The notes under the pieces: model-generated
Database searches by the model: none
Seen by the model: only the letters and a program-made list of their open reading frames with translations
Told to the model about the DNA's origin: nothing
Made by a program: the position numbers and the translations under genes
Part shown: in pieces, positions 9,079-18,507 of the stretch
Position numbering within the stretch: position 1 is the first letter of the stretch
Layout of the letters: each line of letters opens with the position of its first letter
Assembly: GCA_965279085.1 (NCBI GenBank)
Contig: OZ257149.1
Location: forward strand, 3,968,001-4,032,000
Reading direction: 5' to 3'
Length of the DNA stretch: 64,000 bases
Source of the DNA: UBA7672 sp965279085
Lineage (GTDB): Bacteria > Pseudomonadota > Alphaproteobacteria > Caulobacterales > Hyphomonadaceae

Positions 9079-9792
9079 ATGGACGGCAGTCATGGCATTC
9101 CACTTCCAGCGGCGCCGGAGAGCTTCGCGGAGTCTGCTGCTTTCGCCCCGCCCCCCATCGGAACACTGCATGCCGAGTTACATCGTCGCTCCAGGTCACG
9201 CATCGTTGGAGGCGTATCAAAGCGCACATTCGATTTTGTCATGGCCGCGGGCGCGCTGACCATTCTCTCGCCGGCTCTGCTCGGCATTTGGGCGCTGGTC
9301 CGCATCGAGAGTCCCGGCGGCGGCTTGTTTCGCCAGCGTCGCGGCGGATTTCAGGGGCGCCCCTTCTACATCCTGAAGTTCCGCACGATGCGCAAATCCG
9401 AAGACCGGAGCATTCTGCAAGCTAGGAAAGAGGATGATCGCACAACCCGGCTTGGCCGTTTCCTGCGCCGTTACAGCATCGATGAGCTTCCCCAGCTGAT
9501 CAACGTGCTGCTCGGCGACATGTCCATCGTCGGCCCCCGGCCGCACGCGCTCGCCCATGACCGTCAGTTTGTGAGCATTGACCGACGCTATATGGGCCGC
9601 CACCACGCGCGGCCCGGTATTACTGGGCTTGCGCAGGTTTCCGGGTCACGCGGCCGCACGGACACGCGCGACAAGATCCTCGAACGGATGAACTTCGATC
9701 TCAAATACGTTTCGACCTGGTCCTGGCTGCTGGACCTGAAGATCATTGTGAAGACTGCCATGGTCGTCCTGCGCGATCGCAACGTCTTCTAG
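9079..9792 (+). CDS. Initiating sugar-1-phosphate transferase (ExoY/WcaJ-type)
   Basis: A 237-residue polyprenyl-phosphate hexose-1-phosphate transferase of the short, single-anchor class. After a hydrophilic N-terminus of about 45 residues come KRTFDFVMAAGALTILSPAL (reentrant membrane helix), RQRRGGFQGRPFYILKFRTM, the DELPQLINVLLGDMSIVGPR catalytic core and the RPGITGLAQVSG motif. It loads the first sugar onto undecaprenyl phosphate and so starts each repeat unit. It is divergent from the export lipoprotein gene; the 277-base gap between them probably holds promoters for both. Confidence 0.92.
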   Translation: MDGSHGIPLPAAPESFAESAAFAPPPIGTLHAELHRRSRSRIVGGVSKRTFDFVMAAGALTILSPALLGIWALVRIESPGGGLFRQRRGGFQGRPFYILKFRTMRKSEDRSILQARKEDDRTTRLGRFLRRYSIDELPQLINVLLGDMSIVGPRPHALAHDRQFVSIDRRYMGRHHARPGITGLAQVSGSRGRTDTRDKILERMNFDLKYVSTWSWLLDLKIIVKTAMVVLRDRNVF

Positions 9793-9854
9793 GATCGGGC
9801 CTTGACGCCTCACTCTCAGCCGGGCCAGCCAGTCGCGCACATCGGGGATGCGCG

Positions 9855-12176
9855 TCACGTCTCGCGTGCGTAGTACCCGGAAAACGCCTTGGAATAGTAG
9901 ATCCCGTCGTAGAACGACCGCCGGGATCGCCGGATGTTGACCCGGTTCAGGGCCACACCCAGCACGTTCGCGCCCGCGAGCTCCAGCTGTTCGATTGCAG
10001 CCTGAAGAGCTCTCGCCGGCGTCTTGCCCGATCGGGCCGCCACGACAGCGGAGTCTGACAGCGACGCAATCACGCGCGCGTCGGCCACAGCGAAGACCGG
10101 CGGGCAATCGAGAACGACCAGATCATACTCCGCAGCGAGCTCGCGGATGAGATCTTCCATAGCGCCCGTGCCGAAGATGTCCTTGGAAGTGATGCTGGAC
10201 GCGGGAAGGACATGAGCGCCCGACGGCTCGTCCGTGCCGACCACGTCGCGCCAGCTCTTTTCGCCTGCCAGAACTTCCTGAAGCCCTTCTTTTGGGTCTA
10301 TTCCCAGTATCCCATTTATCGCCCGCATCCGGATATCGCAGTCGACAATGATGGATTTCTGTCCGCCCATCGCCGCAACGCGCGCAAGACCAAGGGATAG
10401 CGTGGTCTTGCCTTCGCCGGGCATCGCCGACGTTATGGCGACAACCTTGCGGTTCGGCCGGTCCGCCAGCTGGATCGCGGTCTGCAGGACGCGGAAGGCC
10501 TCCGCGAAGGGCGACAGGCGTTTGGTGAGAAGATAGGCCGTCGGCGTGCGATTTCGCTTGGGCATGTTGCGCAGGTGCTTGCCGCGCAGCGCCGGAATGG
10601 CGACCAGAGCACGCGCGCCGACCCTTTGTTCAACCTCTTCCGTGGTTTCGACCGCCCTGCGGAACTGTTCGGCGAGCAGGCCAGCCAGCAGCGCGAGCAC
10701 AAGCGCGCCTGCGCCCACCAGCGCAAAATTCAGGAGGAAATGCGGGGAAGAGGGCGATGTCGGCGGACGTGCGGGTGACAGGAGACGGGCGCCGACGCCT
10801 GTGCCCGTGCCCTGGCGGGCGACCTCGTGATATCTCTGCAGGAAGCTTTCATAGACCGATTGAGCCGCTTCTGCGTCGGTTTCCAGCGCATCGAGGCGGA
10901 CCTGATCGAAGTTTTCGGTGACGAGACCGCCACGCAGGGAAGCGAGTTCGCTTTCCTCGATGTTCATGCGTGCAGCCAGCGCTTCCGCCTCGAGTTTCGA
11001 TTTCGACGTGGTGCGCGCCATTTCGTCTGTAATCCGGGAGTCCAGCGCCGCTTTCTCGTCCAGCGCCTGGACGAGGGAAGGGTGTGCAGGGCCATAGCGG
11101 CTCTGAAGATCCGCGATCTTCTGGGCGATGTCGGCTTCTTTGGCCCGCAGATCCCGCATCGCGTCGTTCGGACTGTTCACGGCCGCGACGGTCTTTCCGC
11201 TTTCGGCAACATCGGCAAGCAGCCGATACTCCGCATTCTTCTGGGCGTACTGTGCACGCGTCTGGAGCAGCGAGCTTTGCACCTGTGCCAGCTGTTGCTC
11301 GACAAGGCTGACGCCTTCAGCCGTCAGCAGATTTGCCCGTGCGCGATAGGCCTGGGCGGCGGCCTGCTTGCGTTCAACTTCAAGCTTCAGCTCACCCAGC
11401 CGGTCCTTCAGCCACACATTGGCCTTCTCCGAAGCGTTGTAGCGGGCCTCTGTCAGGGACATCAGATAGATGTTGGCCAGGCCGTTCGCCATTTCGGCCG
11501 CCTGTCCGGGCGAGGGCGACTGGGCGGTGACCTCAACCACATAACTCAGGCCCCGGCGCCGCACATCGATCGCCGAGGCTACCGATGCGACCAGCCCGTC
11601 CGACACCAGCGGCGATATCGCTGCGCCCGGATCAGTGGCAATCATTGCGTTGGGGTCAGCGTCGCTTGCGAGACCCGCATCAAATTGCGATGCAATCTGG
11701 GCTGGGGGGGACAACTCAACCAGCTGAACGCCTGTTCCCGCCTCATTTGGTTCATCCGCTGGCGCCCACTCCGGATCGTCCGCCAGCTTGAGTTCGTCGG
11801 CGAGGCGGGCGGCAAGCCATGGCGATTTCAGCACCTCGATCTCGGAATCTACAATGGCTGCGTCGGATCGGCCGTTGGAACCTTGCTTGTCCGGAACGAT
11901 CTGATCCGGTGTCGGATTGATCATCAGCAACGCCGTTGATGAATAGCGGGGTGTTTGCAGCAGCGTCAGTCCGACGCCTGCGGCGGCCAGGCCGACAAAC
12001 ACTGTCGCGATAAGCCCCCACCTGCGCAGCAGTTTTTCTCCGAGGCTCCCAAATGAAGAGCTCTCGCGTTCGCTGGCGGGATAGGGCGCGTAGTCGGCAA
12101 TCTGTGTTGATTGCTTCGACGCAACCGCGCGCTGGGACTCCCTCAATGCAGGAAGGTCCGGCTTCGCATCATTCAT
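9855..12176 (-). CDS. Wzc-like polysaccharide copolymerase with tyrosine autokinase domain
   Basis: A bacterial tyrosine kinase fused to its chain-length regulator, about 773 residues. The N-terminal Wzz domain starts near residue 40 with a membrane helix (LIATVFVGLAAAGVGLTLL). A long coiled-coil region (about 240-450) follows, then a second helix (LVGAGALVLALLAGLLA). The kinase domain has Walker A (SAMPGEGKTT, about 583), Walker A' (IIVDCD) and Walker B (VVLDCPP). The tail carries five tyrosines (YDGIYYSKAFSGYY), the usual autophosphorylation cluster. It controls polymer length and export with the OPX lipoprotein. The start at the ATG (MNDAKPDL) has a GGGA site; a GTG five codons upstream is possible. 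Confidence 0.93.
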   Translation of the reverse strand: MNDAKPDLPALRESQRAVASKQSTQIADYAPYPASERESSSFGSLGEKLLRRWGLIATVFVGLAAAGVGLTLLQTPRYSSTALLMINPTPDQIVPDKQGSNGRSDAAIVDSEIEVLKSPWLAARLADELKLADDPEWAPADEPNEAGTGVQLVELSPPAQIASQFDAGLASDADPNAMIATDPGAAISPLVSDGLVASVASAIDVRRRGLSYVVEVTAQSPSPGQAAEMANGLANIYLMSLTEARYNASEKANVWLKDRLGELKLEVERKQAAAQAYRARANLLTAEGVSLVEQQLAQVQSSLLQTRAQYAQKNAEYRLLADVAESGKTVAAVNSPNDAMRDLRAKEADIAQKIADLQSRYGPAHPSLVQALDEKAALDSRITDEMARTTSKSKLEAEALAARMNIEESELASLRGGLVTENFDQVRLDALETDAEAAQSVYESFLQRYHEVARQGTGTGVGARLLSPARPPTSPSSPHFLLNFALVGAGALVLALLAGLLAEQFRRAVETTEEVEQRVGARALVAIPALRGKHLRNMPKRNRTPTAYLLTKRLSPFAEAFRVLQTAIQLADRPNRKVVAITSAMPGEGKTTLSLGLARVAAMGGQKSIIVDCDIRMRAINGILGIDPKEGLQEVLAGEKSWRDVVGTDEPSGAHVLPASSITSKDIFGTGAMEDLIRELAAEYDLVVLDCPPVFAVADARVIASLSDSAVVAARSGKTPARALQAAIEQLELAGANVLGVALNRVNIRRSRRSFYDGIYYSKAFSGYYARET

Positions 12177-12360
12177 GAAGAAATTTCCCACTCATCTGCG
12201 CACAGCGAACCGATCGCTTGAGCGTCACGGGCCAAGACGAGACCATCCGGAACCGGTCCGTGATTTTTGCAATGGGAGCCAAACGCGGTGTGTCATGGGT
12301 GAGTTCCGCGCTTTCAGTCCGTGTGCTGACCTTTTCATCGGCGCGTGCCTTTTTTCGGTA

Positions 12361-12390
12361 CGCTAGCGCACTGTACGTGCGCTAGCGCAC
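12361..12390. promoter_or_regulatory. Paired palindromes in the wzc/wzy divergent promoter region
   Basis: A perfect 14-base palindrome GTGCGCTAGCGCAC lies at 12377-12390. A second copy of its core (CGCTAGCG) lies at 12361-12368, so the block reads as an inverted repeat with a ten-base loop. It sits in the gap between the divergent copolymerase and polymerase genes. That position fits an operator for a dimeric regulator acting on both genes; a terminator is unlikely because no gene ends here. The regulator is not identifiable from sequence. Confidence 0.45.
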
Positions 12391-12532
12391 GAAGATCAGG
12401 CGCCGTGGATTCTCAGCCGTCCCCGCGTTGAAGCGCGGTCGCTTCGGTCAATATCCGTCACGGTGATGTTGCCGTCGCGCGGGAGCGCCGATGCGATCTC
12501 ACACCCGGCCGACGCGGAAACAGGAACCATCC

Positions 12533-13948
12533 ATGCTTGAGGCGGCGTCGCCCTCACTGCCAGCGGCGGTGCTGTATCCGGTGACAGCGCTTCTGCTTGT
12601 TCTGCTCGTGCGCGCCATGGGCAAGACGCCGCACGCATCCGGCAAGCTCCTGCTCGCGATCGTCTGGCTGCGCTTCGTCATGCAGGCGTATCACGAGATC
12701 ACCTACACTTCGGTAGGCGGCGTCAGCATCAATGCGCTGGCTTCGGTTGCCGTCTGCGGCATTGGCGGCATCGTTCTGTTCCGGCAACTATCGCAGCTTG
12801 GACGATTCCCGATCCTGCTGGCCCTCGTCGGCGTGATCGTGATCAGCGGGCTCGCCAACGGCGTCCTCATGCCAACCATCGAAACAACGGTAAAATGGGG
12901 CTATTTCGCTGTTGTTCTGCTGGCAATACAGGATTGCATCCGGCGCGACGGTGATGCGCGGATCCTCAGCCTGCTTCTGTGGTCTTTCGCCCCCCCGCTG
13001 GTCTTCCAGCTGCTTTCATTCGTCTTGGGTGTCGGCAAGGCGACAGAAACAGACGGCTCGATCAGCTACGTTGGCGGCTACAATCACGAGTCCGCATTCT
13101 CGATCGTGCTCGTCACCTGCTTTGCCGTCGCGTCGATCGCGCCAAGGCTCAGCCCGATCATGCGGCTTGCGCTGCTCGGTGCCTGTCTTGTCGGTATTTT
13201 TGCCGCAAACTACCGCACCTCCCTGATCGCGCTGGCGCCTATCGCCTTCGGATACTTCGTGTTTGGCGCCGCACGTTCCGCAGGCAAGGACCGCCGCGTC
13301 CTCGTCAGCCTGGTAGGCTTGCTCGTCATGTCCGGCGCCATCGTGGCGGCGAACATGATGATGGCCGACCGGCTGACCGATCTCAGCACGGTAGCAAGCG
13401 GATCGGGCGATCTCATCCGGCCGCCCGAGGAGTTCACAGCGTCGGAGCGCCAGCTGATGTCCGGCCGGCTGTATCTCTGGAACGCCTACTTCGACGAGTA
13501 CCGGGCAGGTTCGGACGTCAATCTGCTGCTCGGAAACGGGGCTGACTCGTGGATCGACGTGTTCGGGCTTTACGCCCACAATACGGTCGTCTCCTACCTC
13601 TACGAATTCGGCATCGTTGGAACCGTCCTGATCGTCATGGTCTGGCTGGCGATGATTGTTCGCGCACTCCGGATTCGAGACTGGGCGCTGCGAGGGCAGC
13701 TCGTCTGCTGTCACATCGGCTTCATACTGCTGAACATGGCGACCATGCCGTTCTGGCAGGTCGAGGGCCTCATCCTCTACGGGCTGTTGTGCGGCTACAC
13801 CTACAGCGCCTCGCTGGTACCGGCGGTTCAGGCTGGCCGCCCCATGGCGCGACCGCGAATGAGCTCATCATCGCGGCGACGGCTTGTCGCCCAGCGCTCT
13901 CGCGCACGCCTGCGTGACGCCGCTGCGCCGGTAGAGCCACCGTCATGA
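12533..13948 (+). CDS. Wzy/O-antigen-ligase-like polysaccharide polymerase
   Basis: A polytopic protein of about 471 residues with roughly 11-12 membrane spans. It has the family's large loop in the second half (residues about 280-350, with RPPEEFTASERQLMSGRLYL and LLGNGADSWIDVFGLYAHN). The GNGAxxW...HN pattern is typical of the Wzy_C/O-antigen ligase superfamily. It probably polymerises the lipid-linked repeat units in the periplasm. The start at 12533 has AGGAA seven bases upstream; an in-frame ATG at 12491 with GGGAG is an equally possible start. It is followed by a co-oriented glycosyltransferase gene after 31 bases. Confidence 0.85.
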   Translation: MLEAASPSLPAAVLYPVTALLLVLLVRAMGKTPHASGKLLLAIVWLRFVMQAYHEITYTSVGGVSINALASVAVCGIGGIVLFRQLSQLGRFPILLALVGVIVISGLANGVLMPTIETTVKWGYFAVVLLAIQDCIRRDGDARILSLLLWSFAPPLVFQLLSFVLGVGKATETDGSISYVGGYNHESAFSIVLVTCFAVASIAPRLSPIMRLALLGACLVGIFAANYRTSLIALAPIAFGYFVFGAARSAGKDRRVLVSLVGLLVMSGAIVAANMMMADRLTDLSTVASGSGDLIRPPEEFTASERQLMSGRLYLWNAYFDEYRAGSDVNLLLGNGADSWIDVFGLYAHNTVVSYLYEFGIVGTVLIVMVWLAMIVRALRIRDWALRGQLVCCHIGFILLNMATMPFWQVEGLILYGLLCGYTYSASLVPAVQAGRPMARPRMSSSSRRRLVAQRSRARLRDAAAPVEPPS

Positions 13949-13979
13949 CCCGTATCCCCTCTCTCCGCAAAGGCCCGCC

Positions 13980-15137
13980 ATGAGAATCTGTGCAATCGGC
14001 TTGCGGGGCATTCCCGATGTGATGGGAGGCATCGAAACCCACTGCGAGCAGCTCTACCCGCGGCTTGCGAGCATGGACACGACGTTCGACATCACTGTCA
14101 TCGGCCGTCGCGGGTACGTATCTCCGGGCCGGTTCGGAAACGTGCGAGTGGTCAGCGTGTGGGCGCCGCGCCGCAAGGCGCTGGAAACGCTGATCCACAC
14201 GCCGCTTGCGCTTCTCTATGCGCGGCTGTTCCTGCATCCGCATGTTGTTCACCTGCATGCGATCGGACCGGGATTCTTCGCGCCGATGGCGCGTCTGCTT
14301 GGATTTCGAGTGTTGGCGACCCATCACGCCACCGACTATGACCGCCCAAAATGGGGAAGGTTCGGGCGCTGGTTCCTCAAGACCGGAGAGCGCATGATCG
14401 CGCGGTTCGCCAGCGACATCGTCTGCGTGAGCGGAGCAATCGAAGCGGGACTTGCGGCGGAGTATCCGGAGCGCAAGGATCGCTACTGCACGATCCGCAA
14501 CGGCGTCTCGCCCGCCGCAGCTCCAGCCGCTGCCGACAAAATTCTCGAAAAGCTGGGCGTGACCCCGCGCGGATATATCCTTGCTGTAGGACGTCTGGAC
14601 GCGACAAAGGGGTTTCATGAGCTTGTCCAGGCCTTCAGGATTGCTGCGCCGAAGGGGCTGAAGCTTGTCATTGCCGGCGGCGGGCCGGAGGGCGACCCTT
14701 ATGCTGCCGAGCTGACGAGGCAGGCTTCACCGGATGTCGTCTTCGCAGGGGCCTTGCCCGCGGCGCTGGTGCGCACACTCTATGCAAACGCCGCATTGTT
14801 CGTGCACCCCTCTCACATGGAGGGCTTTGCCCTGGTGGTTCTCGAAGCGATAGCCGCCGATGCGCCGCTGCTGGTTTCCCGCATTGCGCCGCATCTCGAG
14901 CTCGCACTGGATCCCGTCTGCTACTTCGAGGTCGGCTCGGTGGAAGACCTTTCGCGGCGGCTTGCGGCGGGCGATTTCGAGCGCCTGCGCCCGGCGCGCC
15001 GAACGGAAATCTTGGCGGAGGGCAGCTGGGACCGGATCGCCGAGCGCCACCACGCCATACTGGTCAACCGCGATCGGCCCCGGCCGCGGAAACAACGTGC
15101 TCGGGCGGAGCAGGAAGTTTCGATCCACGCACCCTGA
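13980..15137 (+). CDS. Family 4 glycosyltransferase (rhamnosyltransferase-like N-domain)
   Basis: A 385-residue GT-B enzyme. The N-terminus MRICAIGLRGIPDVMGGIET is characteristic of a GT4 subgroup with the DUF1972-type acceptor domain. The C-terminal domain has ILAVGRLDATKGFHELVQAF and LFVHPSHMEGFALVVLEAIA, which provide donor binding and the E-x7-E motif. It is downstream of the polymerase gene and likely co-transcribed with it. Its last 74 bases overlap the end of the convergent glycosyltransferase gene, so the two C-terminal tails are encoded on opposite strands. Confidence 0.88.
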   Translation: MRICAIGLRGIPDVMGGIETHCEQLYPRLASMDTTFDITVIGRRGYVSPGRFGNVRVVSVWAPRRKALETLIHTPLALLYARLFLHPHVVHLHAIGPGFFAPMARLLGFRVLATHHATDYDRPKWGRFGRWFLKTGERMIARFASDIVCVSGAIEAGLAAEYPERKDRYCTIRNGVSPAAAPAAADKILEKLGVTPRGYILAVGRLDATKGFHELVQAFRIAAPKGLKLVIAGGGPEGDPYAAELTRQASPDVVFAGALPAALVRTLYANAALFVHPSHMEGFALVVLEAIAADAPLLVSRIAPHLELALDPVCYFEVGSVEDLSRRLAAGDFERLRPARRTEILAEGSWDRIAERHHAILVNRDRPRPRKQRARAEQEVSIHAP

Positions 15138-16293
15138 CAAGGTCGCGCGCGAGCACGTCGTCGAATACGCTCCAGAACTCCTCCGCGATGCTCTCGATGC
15201 GGAAGTCATTCATCCGCTGGCGCGCAGCTTCCGAATAATGCCGGCGAGTCGTGGGATCACTCATCTGCGCGATCCCACGCGCCAGCAGATCCGGTCGCTC
15301 GACGGGTGTCAGCATTCCGTACTTTCCACGGTGCAGCCCATCGAAGCCAACCGTCTCGACCTCGTCGAGAAGCTCGGCAGGACCAGAAGGACAATCTGTC
15401 GAAACCACAGGAACACCCAGCACCATCGCCTCTGCGATCGCGTTGGGAAATCCTTCGCAGTGAGAAGGCGACACGAACATCTCCGCTCGTGCAAGGATGG
15501 CAAAGGGATTGCGCGCATACCCAAGCAGCCGGACACGCTCGTCCAGCGCCATCGCCTGTACTCGTGCCGCCAGCCGATCCCGCTCCGCGCCCTCGCCGAG
15601 GATACAAAGCGGAAGGCCGGTATTCGTCCTTGCATAGGCATCCAGCAGGTCGTCGAAGCCCTTGCGCTTCACGAGACGGCCGGCGCTCACGAGAAACCGC
15701 TCGGGCAGGTCGAACTCCGGCGCCGCCAATGCATCGCGCCGGATTCGCTCGAGATCATAAGGGTTGTAGATCGTCTGCACCCGGTCGCGCTTCACGCCGA
15801 ACTTGCTGACCAGGTCCGTGCGAACGCCGTTCGAGACGGCGATCACCCGATCCGCAAGTGGGTAGGTGAGGCGGGGCGCTGTCGTCGCGGCGATGCGGCG
15901 AAGGCCACTGTGCTCGTTCTCCAGATGTGTGGAAAGCTGCGACCGCTCGCTGATGATGCAGGGGATGCGCAACGCTCGCGCCGCGATCACGGTCGCCACA
16001 TTGGCGCGCACCAGAAAGCTGACGACGAGGTCCGGCTTGATCGTGGACAGGGCGGACTTGAGCTGGCGCACGCTGGCCACCATCCCGCGCGCGCAATCGA
16101 GCCGGTGGACGGTGACGGTATCCGGTGGAACCCGCCATTCCGTTTCGCGATCGAGCAGAAGCAGGTGACACTCCCACGCGCCCGGCGGCGCCGTGCGCAT
16201 GACCTGGTCCAGCACGCGCTCGGCCCCACCGGGGCCCAGCGAGTTGATGACGAATGCGATGCGCATCGGACGCGGGGATGAGGGGACGGTCAT
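15064..16293 (-). CDS. Family 4 glycosyltransferase
   Basis: About 409 residues from the ATG at 16293, which overlaps the stop of the upstream beta-helix gene as ATGA. The N-terminal domain starts IAFVINSLGPGGAERVLDQV, a classic GT4 acceptor loop. The hinge is LVSAGRLVKRKGFDDLLDAY and the acidic motif is MFVSPSHCEGFPNAIAEAM, followed by GVPVVSTDCPSGPAELL. This arrangement resembles N-acetylgalactosamine and glucosyl GT4 transferases of capsule loci; the donor is not assigned. The 3' end overlaps the convergent glycosyltransferase gene by 74 bases. Confidence 0.9.
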   Translation of the reverse strand: MTVPSSPRPMRIAFVINSLGPGGAERVLDQVMRTAPPGAWECHLLLLDRETEWRVPPDTVTVHRLDCARGMVASVRQLKSALSTIKPDLVVSFLVRANVATVIAARALRIPCIISERSQLSTHLENEHSGLRRIAATTAPRLTYPLADRVIAVSNGVRTDLVSKFGVKRDRVQTIYNPYDLERIRRDALAAPEFDLPERFLVSAGRLVKRKGFDDLLDAYARTNTGLPLCILGEGAERDRLAARVQAMALDERVRLLGYARNPFAILARAEMFVSPSHCEGFPNAIAEAMVLGVPVVSTDCPSGPAELLDEVETVGFDGLHRGKYGMLTPVERPDLLARGIAQMSDPTTRRHYSEAARQRMNDFRIESIAEEFWSVFDDVLARDLVRVRGSKLPAPPEHVVSAAGADRG

Positions 16294-17225
16294 CTGCCTG
16301 CCAGAAATCCGCGAGGAATGGGCGCTTTTACCGCGATCCAGAATGTGTCGGGGCCGCGCGGAAGCGGGTCTCTCTGCAGGCGCGTGATGCGGGCGTCGAC
16401 GCCATCGTCGATGGCGATCATCCATTTCGGAATCTCACTGCTGAGATCCTCGAGCCGGTCGCCCACGCGCCCGAATTTGCAGTTGAAGTAGTCGAGGCGT
16501 GCAATGTCCTCGCCGCCGCCGAGCCAGAAGCCGCCAAACCCGGGCATTGCGAGCACGATGCTGTTGGTCAGGGTGAGGCTGCCGCCGCTCCAGATCCGCA
16601 CCGGGCGATGGCCGGATGCGATGAACACGGCGTCCATGCGTGCATCGCCCTTGTTGTCGATGCCGGATTCCTGGGCGCCGATAAGAACGGCCTGCCGCAC
16701 GTTCAGCAGCCCGCTGCCGCGTTCAACGCTGATCGCTTCGTTGTTGGCTTGCTTGTAGTCGGGGTTGGGCCCGCGTTCCTGCAGGTCGATGTAGGCGTTG
16801 CTGAGATAAGTCTGTCCCCGCGTCGGCGACTTGAAGCCCATGACGAGGCCTGAGCCGTAGGCATCCGTCGACCGCCGGCCTACGAACGAAAAGTTCTTGA
16901 TCAGCACATCGCCGGTTCCATCCAGCGAAATGCCGTATTTCCGGCCGGTCACGGCCAGATCCACGATCGCGGCGTCGCCTTCGGTCAGGATCACGCCACG
17001 GGAATTGTCGTCGGCGGGCGCGCGTGTCTGGTGCTCATAGACGGCGCCGGCAAGGCGAGCCTGATCGAGCAGGCGAGTCTCGAACGGAGTAAGGGGAGAG
17101 GGCTTGAAACCCTCGATGGCGGATCCGCGCGACGGCTGCCGGTCAGGCGGCTGGGCGGCGCTGATCAGGAACGCGCCGGCGGCGAAGGCCAGGGCCGTTC
17201 CGATCAGAAGGGCAGTCCTTCTCAT
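16290..17225 (-). CDS. Secreted beta-helix-like protein of the exopolysaccharide locus
   Basis: A 311-residue protein with a signal peptide (MRRTALLIGTALAFAAGAFL) and a GGAGGT ribosome site. The mature part has short repeating strands with regularly spaced small and Asn/Asp residues (DVLIKNFSFVG, LTLTNSIVLAMPGFGG), as in right-handed parallel beta-helices. It is homologous to the lipoprotein encoded at 18508-19716: both contain (A/G)GIDxK and L(T/V)NSIV in the same order, and a PDYK/PTYK motif about 35 residues earlier. Beta-helix proteins in polymer loci may be lyases, epimerases or binding scaffolds. I see no clear catalytic signature. Confidence 0.72.
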   Translation of the reverse strand: MRRTALLIGTALAFAAGAFLISAAQPPDRQPSRGSAIEGFKPSPLTPFETRLLDQARLAGAVYEHQTRAPADDNSRGVILTEGDAAIVDLAVTGRKYGISLDGTGDVLIKNFSFVGRRSTDAYGSGLVMGFKSPTRGQTYLSNAYIDLQERGPNPDYKQANNEAISVERGSGLLNVRQAVLIGAQESGIDNKGDARMDAVFIASGHRPVRIWSGGSLTLTNSIVLAMPGFGGFWLGGGEDIARLDYFNCKFGRVGDRLEDLSSEIPKWMIAIDDGVDARITRLQRDPLPRGPDTFWIAVKAPIPRGFLAGR

Positions 17226-17296
17226 CTGGCGCCGACCTCCTTCGCACTTGGTGACGACATAGGCCGATGGAGACGCCTGGCGAAGAAAACGCGCGG

Positions 17297-18433
17297 CTAA
17301 GGCGCCGGCGCCGCGACCGGTTCGGTGGGGTCGAGCCGGCGTGTGCGCCGGGCGCGTGCGTAGCGATCCTTCAGGAAGGCCAGCGTCGGCTTCTCGAGGA
17401 TGAAATACACCATCAATGACACCACGACCGACGACACCGTAGCGACACCCGTGAAGATCCACGGATCCATCATATCAAGCCGAAGCGCTATCGCCAGCAG
17501 CAGGTTCACGACGAAGGTGTGACTGAGATACAGCGCGTAGGACGCGTTCCCTAGTGTCGCAAGCGGAGCGCACCCGAAATAACGCTCGACCGTCTGTCCT
17601 GAAAAGACGACCCCCGCGACGACCAGCGCCCCGGGAATGCCAGCTTTCACGGCGCGATGAAGGTCCGGCCACTGCAAGGCGAGCACATAGATCGCGACAA
17701 ACCCGGCGATTGTCGCACTGATTGCCCATGACGACCGGAAGCTCCAGCGCCGGTAAAGCACCGCCAGCGCGACGCCGAACAGGAACTCCAGCACGATGGG
17801 ATCTGCATAGAAATGCAGCGGCGCCGGCAGGTTCCAGATCAGGCCTGCAACGACCAGCGAGACCCCGCCCGCCCACAACATGCCCGCACGGAACCGGGAC
17901 GGGGCAAGCATTGTCACCGCGAAGCAGAGGTAGAAGAACATCTCGTAGTTGAGCGTCCAGCCCTGTCCCAGCACTGGATAGAACTCGCCATCGCCCGGTT
18001 CCGGCCAGGGAATGAAGGCAAACGACGCGGCCGTATGCGCCGGATCGATTGTCGAGTGATTGAGCATGTCGGGAATGACCGCCATGGCGACCAGCATCAG
18101 GACCGTGAACAGCGCATAGGTCGGCCACAGGCGGATCAGGCGGCGTACGATGAAATCCCCGGCGGCGCCGGCCGAAGGTTCCTTTCCGACAGCGCCGAAC
18201 GTGATGACGAACCCGCTGATCACGAAGAATACATCGACGCCGGCGCCCCATGGAATCGCCAGCATGAGATCGCGCCCCGGGAAGGCGATCCCATGCTGTT
18301 CCAGTTCCATGAAAGCGTGGCGCACGACGATCGCAGCGGCGGCAATGAAGCGCAGGGCCTGCAGCCGGTCGAGCTGAGAGTCCGGGCGGACCATCGATTT
18401 CCCGGAACTGTCCATCCGCCACACACCCCGCAC
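17297..18433 (-). CDS. Acyltransferase 3 family membrane protein (OafA/ExoZ-like)
   Basis: A 378-residue protein with about ten membrane spans. The N-terminus has the family signature: QLDRLQALRFIAAAAIVVRH, with the conserved Arg and His of motif R-x10-H, then DVFFVISGFVI. Such proteins O-acetylate or O-succinylate surface polysaccharides using cytosolic acyl-CoA. The gene lies between the two homologous beta-helix-like genes, all leftward, consistent with one modification operon. The GTG at 18433 opens the frame; an ATG at 18415 (MDSSGKSMVRPD) is an alternative start. Confidence 0.9.
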   Translation of the reverse strand: MRGVWRMDSSGKSMVRPDSQLDRLQALRFIAAAAIVVRHAFMELEQHGIAFPGRDLMLAIPWGAGVDVFFVISGFVITFGAVGKEPSAGAAGDFIVRRLIRLWPTYALFTVLMLVAMAVIPDMLNHSTIDPAHTAASFAFIPWPEPGDGEFYPVLGQGWTLNYEMFFYLCFAVTMLAPSRFRAGMLWAGGVSLVVAGLIWNLPAPLHFYADPIVLEFLFGVALAVLYRRWSFRSSWAISATIAGFVAIYVLALQWPDLHRAVKAGIPGALVVAGVVFSGQTVERYFGCAPLATLGNASYALYLSHTFVVNLLLAIALRLDMMDPWIFTGVATVSSVVVSLMVYFILEKPTLAFLKDRYARARRTRRLDPTEPVAAPAP

Positions 18434-18507
18434 GTCGTCCGGCTCGCGCTTCGAACTGCGCTCCGCATGCGGAATATAGGACGGGGCGCCGCAAAGGCCC
18501 GTCGGCG

